Notes under the pieces: generated by a model | What the model was told of the DNA's origin: nothing | The model's input: the letters and a program-made list of their open reading frames with translations, nothing else | The model's database searches: none | Program-made: the position numbers and the translations under genes | Shown: piece by piece, positions 11,337 through 15,195 of the stretch | Numbering within the stretch: the stretch's first letter is position 1 | How the letters are laid out: every line of letters starts with the position of its first letter | NCBI GenBank assembly: GCA_900545735.1 | Contig: URAC01000018.1 | Location: forward strand, 1 to 15,195 | Direction: 5' to 3' | DNA: 15,195 nt | Source of the DNA: an uncultured Bacillota bacterium | GTDB taxonomy: Bacteria > Bacillota > Clostridia > Christensenellales > UBA1242

Positions 11337-13350
11337 AATATTTGCTGAATTGGCTGTTATATAAATTGTAATAGAAACCTTTTTGTGCTAGCAGTTGTTT
11401 GTGCGTGCCTTGCTCAATGATATTGCCTTTATTCATAACCAAAATCAAATCGGAAGAAACGATTGTTGAAAGCCTGTGTGCAACAACGAAACTTGTTTTA
11501 TTTTCCATCATTTTTGTGAATGCTTCTTGTATGGCAAGTTCCGTTCGAGTGTCTATGTTACTTGTTGCTTCATCAAGAATTAGCATTGGCGGCTTTGCCA
11601 GCATAAGTCTTGCAATGCAAATGAGTTGTTTTTGTCCTTGTGATAGGTTGTCGCCATTTTCATTGATGATTGTGTTATAGCCATCGGGCATTGTTTGAAT
11701 GAAGTGGTCTACACCTGCAAGTTTTGCCGCCTTTTTGATTTCGGCGTCTGTGGCGTTATCTTTTCCATAGGCGATATTATCGCGAATTGAAGCGGAAAAC
11801 AGCCAAGTTTCTTGCAAGACCATTCCATATTGATTTCGCAAACTTTTGCGTGTAACTTCCTTTATCGGGTAGCCGCTGACCACAATTTGACCTTTATCAA
11901 CATCATAAAAGCGCATTAAAAGGTTGATAAGTGTGCTTTTCCCGCAACCTGTTGGCCCAACAATGGCGACCTTTTGCCCCTTTGTAATATGCAAATTGAG
12001 ATTTTGAATAAGTTTTTTATCTGGTGTGTAAGAAAAGTCTACTTTATCAAAAATAACTTCGCCTGTGCAACGTTTGATGTCTGGCAAGTCGGCATCGCTT
12101 GTTTCGTTCTCCATATCTAAGATGTTGAAAACTCTTATGGCGGAGGCATACGCTGCTTGCAAGTCTGCAAATACATCTGCGATGTCGTTGAATGGGCGAG
12201 TGTATTTATTAGCATAAGATAGGAAGATAGAGATATCGCCGACAGACATTTGACCTTTTAACGCAAACATACAACCCACGATTGCCACTGTGGCATAAAG
12301 CAAGCCATTAATAAATCTTGCTATTGGGGCAGATAGTGTTGAATAATACATCGCTTGTTGGCTTGCATCTTTCAATTTATTATTGATATCATCGAATTTT
12401 TTTACTGATTTGTCTTCATACAAAAATGCTTTGACAATTTTTTGATTTCCGACCATTTCGACCATTGTCCCAGACAAATCTCCGACGCATTTTGCTTGTT
12501 TTTTGAACAGTTTGTGCGACAATTTGGCAATAACTGATGCAACGATTATAGAAATTGGAGTTATTCCTATAATTATAAGAGCTATAGTTACGTTTATTCT
12601 TAGCATAAAGACCAAGGTTAAAACGATTGTTGCGAGGCAGTCAAAGAATGTTGTTAACCCCATAACAAAGCCATCGGTTATCAAGTCGACATCGTTAATC
12701 ATACGACTTTGCAAGTCGCCGTGACTGGAATTGTCAATATATTTTAACGGCACTTTGTTGAACTTTTTAAAGATGTCGTTGTGCATTTGTTGTTCAACTT
12801 TGTAAGCCATGCCATTAGAAACGCGTGCGAGAAGCCATTTAAAAATTGCAAATCCCACAATACAAACAGACAGTGCGATAATATATTTTAATAAAATATC
12901 AAAATTTACATCGCCAGGTCCTACTATATAATCAATTCCACGGCCGATTAAAATTGGAATAAATATTTCAAAGACAGAATTTATTGCCGCAAACAAGAAT
13001 GCAAGAACGAGAAGATACCAATATTTTTTCAAGTAGCCAAGAGTTCTCAAAATTGTTGATTTTGCTTTTGGTTTTCTAATTTGAGCAACTGTTTCAATTC
13101 GCTTTGAATTGGTGTCTAAAATGATAGGTGAGTCAATAATTTTTTGTGCTTTTTCTTCAGATGGAACAACAAGAGAGTTGTTTTTTAAGATTGCAGGAAT
13201 AATCTTTGGAACGCTGACCGCTTTGGTTGGTTGCGCTTTTTCAGGGTTGTTAAAAGAAGGCTTAGGCAAAGAAGCGATTGCTTTTTGAAGCCTTCGAAAT
13301 TCCTTTTCTTCAAATTTTGTCCTTTTTAATTTTTTGTTTTCTTTTTTCAC
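11335..13350 (-). CDS. ABC exporter half-transporter, consensus-site subunit
   Basis: A fused membrane-ATPase exporter subunit of 671 residues. The transmembrane domain spans about 103-405 with six predicted helices, and the nucleotide-binding domain about 430-665. The Walker A is GPTGCGKS (465-472), Q-loop Gln513, signature LSQGQ (569-573), Walker B LILDE (590-594, catalytic Glu594) and H-loop His625. Glu and His are intact, but the second signature Gly is Gln. This is the mirror image of the upstream partner and typical of the BmrD/TM288-type subunit of heterodimeric multidrug exporters. The substrate is unknown. The first ~95 residues are a hydrophilic, Lys-rich extension, unusually long for the family. 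The start is GTG with a GAGAGAGAG Shine-Dalgarno at a 6-nt spacing. The upstream ABC gene ends 14 nt before. Confidence 0.95.
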   Translation of the reverse strand: MKKENKKLKRTKFEEKEFRRLQKAIASLPKPSFNNPEKAQPTKAVSVPKIIPAILKNNSLVVPSEEKAQKIIDSPIILDTNSKRIETVAQIRKPKAKSTILRTLGYLKKYWYLLVLAFLFAAINSVFEIFIPILIGRGIDYIVGPGDVNFDILLKYIIALSVCIVGFAIFKWLLARVSNGMAYKVEQQMHNDIFKKFNKVPLKYIDNSSHGDLQSRMINDVDLITDGFVMGLTTFFDCLATIVLTLVFMLRINVTIALIIIGITPISIIVASVIAKLSHKLFKKQAKCVGDLSGTMVEMVGNQKIVKAFLYEDKSVKKFDDINNKLKDASQQAMYYSTLSAPIARFINGLLYATVAIVGCMFALKGQMSVGDISIFLSYANKYTRPFNDIADVFADLQAAYASAIRVFNILDMENETSDADLPDIKRCTGEVIFDKVDFSYTPDKKLIQNLNLHITKGQKVAIVGPTGCGKSTLINLLMRFYDVDKGQIVVSGYPIKEVTRKSLRNQYGMVLQETWLFSASIRDNIAYGKDNATDAEIKKAAKLAGVDHFIQTMPDGYNTIINENGDNLSQGQKQLICIARLMLAKPPMLILDEATSNIDTRTELAIQEAFTKMMENKTSFVVAHRLSTIVSSDLILVMNKGNIIEQGTHKQLLAQKGFYYNLYNSQFSKY

Positions 13351-13364
13351 TTATAACTCTCTCT

Positions 13365-15083
13365 CTATTTTGTTTGTGATAGATATATATTTTTATACAC
13401 TTCACAATTTTCCATCAATTCTTTGTGAGTGCCCATTCCAACAATGTTTCCATTGTCCATAACGATTATTAGATTTGCATTTCTAACTGTGTTTGCTCTT
13501 TGTGATACTAAAATAACTGTGGAGTTAATTTCGTTTTTAATCGCTTTTCTTAAGTTTGCATCTGTTGCAAAATCCAGGGCAGAAGCACTATCGTCCATAA
13601 TCAAAATTTCAGGGTCGCCTACTAACGCTCTTGCGATTGTCAACCTTTGCCTTTGGCCACCAGAAAAGTTCTTGCCGCCTGGTTGAACTCTGAAATTAAA
13701 TTTATCTGGCAAATCTTTAACAAACTCTTCACTTTGAGAAATTTTAATTGCTTTTTGCATCTCTTCAAGCGTTGCATCTTGCTTGCGCCAATGTAAATTT
13801 TCTTTTAATGTTCCTTTAAACAAAACTGCCTTTTGTGGAACAAGACCAATTTTTCCACGAAGCTGTGCAAAACTATAGTTTTTAACATTCACGCCATCAA
13901 TTAATATTTGGCCGTGCGTTGCATCATAAAAGCGTGGAATCAAATTGATAACGCTGCTTTTTCCACTTCCAGTTCCGCCAATAATGCCGATGGTTTCCCC
14001 AGGGTATGCTTTAAAACTTAAGTTTTTAACTGCCATTTTTGCTGAATTTGAATAAGCAAAACTAACATTTTTAAATTCAATTTTTGGAGTATCTGGAGTT
14101 GTCGCAATTTCAATCATATCGTGATTTGTTTCAACAACTGAAGGTTTAGTATCAAAAACTTCATTAACTCTGTTTGCGCAATTAAATGCTTTAATAAAGG
14201 CTATTATTAAATTTGCAAGCGAAATTAAAGCGGTAGAAATTTGAATTAAATAGTTTACAAAGGCAATTAATTGGCCTTGGCTTAAACTTCCAACATTGAC
14301 TTGAACGCCGCCAAACCACATAACTGCGATAATAGCAAAATTAAGGATTGTTAAAGTTATTGGGTTCATCAATGATGAAATTGATACAACTTTGACGGAA
14401 GATTTTCTCAGTTTTTTTGCTGCTGTTGCAAACCTTTCTTCTTCATAATCTTGTTTATTGAATGCTCTTATAACTCTAACGCCTTGTAAATTTTCTCTCG
14501 TAATTTCAGAAACCTTATCTAAATTTTTTTGAGATTCATCATATAATGGCTCAGTTTTTTTCAAAATGATAAACACAACGAGGAAGATTATAGGGGCAAC
14601 AATTAAGAACAATAGTGACAATTTGATATCTATAATCATAGCAATGATTGTTGAACCAACAATCAAAAATGGCGTTCTCATAACTGTTCTTAAAAACATT
14701 CCAAGGGCAGTGTCTATTCTTGCAACATCGTGTGTTATACGGTTGTTTAAAGTTGCCGTTCCAAATTTGTCTAGCTCAGCGTGTGAAAAAGTGTTGATAT
14801 GCGCATACATATTTTTCCTTATTTCATAACTTACGCCAGAACAAGCTTTAGCGGAAAATTTAGCGCATAAAATAGCACTTGCAATGCCAATAATATTTAA
14901 AACAATTACAACTGCACCCCAAATTGCGATATAACTAACATCGTGATTTTTTACACCTATGTCAATCATATTTGCGACTAATAAAGGAATGGCAATATCT
15001 GTTATTGTCTCAAAAAATTTGAATATTGGAGCGGAAATCATTTCCTTTTTATAGTTTTTAAAGAAACGAAATAACTTTTTCAA
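13365..15083 (-). CDS. ABC exporter half-transporter, degenerate-site subunit
   Basis: A fused exporter subunit of 572 residues with a six-helix membrane domain (about 15-300) and an ATPase domain (about 333-570). The Walker A GGTGSGKS (369-376), Q-loop Gln417 and signature FSGGQ (473-477) are intact. The Walker B is LIMDD, with Asp498 in place of the catalytic Glu, and the H-loop residue is Gln528 instead of His. Such a subunit cannot form a full hydrolytic site alone, as in BmrC/TM287-type partners. Paired with the downstream protein, its FSGGQ would complete the active site. The start is TTG at 15083, supported by AAAAGGAAA about 9-10 nt upstream and by the lack of any better start. A promoter is visible before the contig's genomic end. 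Export role inferred; substrate unknown. Confidence 0.95.
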   Translation of the reverse strand: MKKLFRFFKNYKKEMISAPIFKFFETITDIAIPLLVANMIDIGVKNHDVSYIAIWGAVVIVLNIIGIASAILCAKFSAKACSGVSYEIRKNMYAHINTFSHAELDKFGTATLNNRITHDVARIDTALGMFLRTVMRTPFLIVGSTIIAMIIDIKLSLLFLIVAPIIFLVVFIILKKTEPLYDESQKNLDKVSEITRENLQGVRVIRAFNKQDYEEERFATAAKKLRKSSVKVVSISSLMNPITLTILNFAIIAVMWFGGVQVNVGSLSQGQLIAFVNYLIQISTALISLANLIIAFIKAFNCANRVNEVFDTKPSVVETNHDMIEIATTPDTPKIEFKNVSFAYSNSAKMAVKNLSFKAYPGETIGIIGGTGSGKSSVINLIPRFYDATHGQILIDGVNVKNYSFAQLRGKIGLVPQKAVLFKGTLKENLHWRKQDATLEEMQKAIKISQSEEFVKDLPDKFNFRVQPGGKNFSGGQRQRLTIARALVGDPEILIMDDSASALDFATDANLRKAIKNEINSTVILVSQRANTVRNANLIIVMDNGNIVGMGTHKELMENCEVYKNIYLSQTK

Positions 15084-15107
15084 ATTGCAAATTTCCTTTT
15101 CTGTAAG

Positions 15108-15137
15108 AGTATATCAAATTAATTTAATAATTCACAA
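15108..15137 (-). promoter_or_regulatory. Promoter of the ABC exporter operon
   Basis: On the minus strand, TTGTGA (15132-15137) and an extended -10, TGA followed by TATACT (15108-15113), are separated by 18 bp. The predicted start, near 15101, gives a leader of about 18 nt carrying the Shine-Dalgarno. Confidence 0.6.
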
Positions 15138-15148
15138 CGATTTTAAAT

Positions 15149-15195
15149 CTGTCTCTTATACACATCTCCGAGCCCACGAGACTAGGCATGATCTC
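15149..15195. other. Illumina Nextera adapter and index (not genomic)
   Basis: Positions 15149-15167 read CTGTCTCTTATACACATCT, the 19-bp Tn5 mosaic end used in Nextera libraries. It is followed by CCGAGCCCACGAGAC (15168-15182), the read-2 adapter. Then comes TAGGCATG (15183-15190), an 8-base index that matches Nextera N706 as I recall it, and ATCTC, the beginning of the P7 sequence. The order is exactly that of a sequencing read running through a short insert, so real sequence ends at 15148. Confidence 0.98.

Noticed and set aside
15149..15167. A 19-bp sequence identical to the Tn5/IS50-derived mosaic end, suggesting a transposon end
   Set aside because: It is the engineered mosaic end followed directly by Nextera adapter and index bases, so it is library artefact.

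Overview
This is a 15.2 kb piece of an AT-rich bacterial chromosome, by eye about two-thirds A+T. It is densely packed with housekeeping genes on both strands. The gene set and style (RNase R-SmpB-tmRNA cluster, MinD/MinE, xre-comEC-holA, a heterodimeric ABC exporter pair, TGA used as a normal stop) point to a low-GC Bacillota-like bacterium, perhaps an uncultured gut clostridial lineage. That assignment is inference; no rRNA is present to settle it. I see no phage genes, transposase, CRISPR array or tRNA gene. The last 47 bases are not genomic: they are an Illumina Nextera adapter with its index.

Layout. Positions 81-1733 (+) carry an RluA-type pseudouridine synthase and a short-chain dehydrogenase in one operon. 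Positions 1730-2771 (-) carry minD-minE, convergent with the dehydrogenase so that the stop codons overlap. Divergent from minD, 2925-5907 (+) holds rnr, smpB and ssrA (tmRNA), with a near-consensus promoter for ssrA inside smpB. Positions 5954-7219 (+) encode an unrecognised membrane-anchored, glutamate-rich coiled-coil protein, closed by a clear terminator. A patatin-like phospholipase (7289-8158, +) follows and meets holA tail to tail, again with overlapping stop codons. Positions 8155-10906 (-) read xre, comEC, holA. A divergent small membrane protein (11057-11302, +) converges on a bidirectional terminator with two ABC exporter half-transporters (11335-15083, -).

How the genes work together. 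RNase R, SmpB and tmRNA form the ribosome-rescue and faulty-mRNA-decay module. MinD and MinE would position the division site, but no minC is adjacent. The two ABC proteins have complementary defects, as in heterodimeric exporters with one consensus and one degenerate ATP site. ComEC is the DNA-uptake channel, here without the usual C-terminal metallo-beta-lactamase domain, and sits directly behind a small XRE regulator.

The most striking structural feature is in gene starts. Five genes (rluA-type, rnr, the patatin gene, holA, xre) lack a Shine-Dalgarno sequence and have a -10 element ending 6-7 nt before the ATG. This predicts that transcription starts at the start codon, giving leaderless mRNAs. 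Other genes in the same window have good Shine-Dalgarno sequences. The xre promoter also holds a perfect 17-bp palindrome between -35 and -10, a likely autorepression operator.
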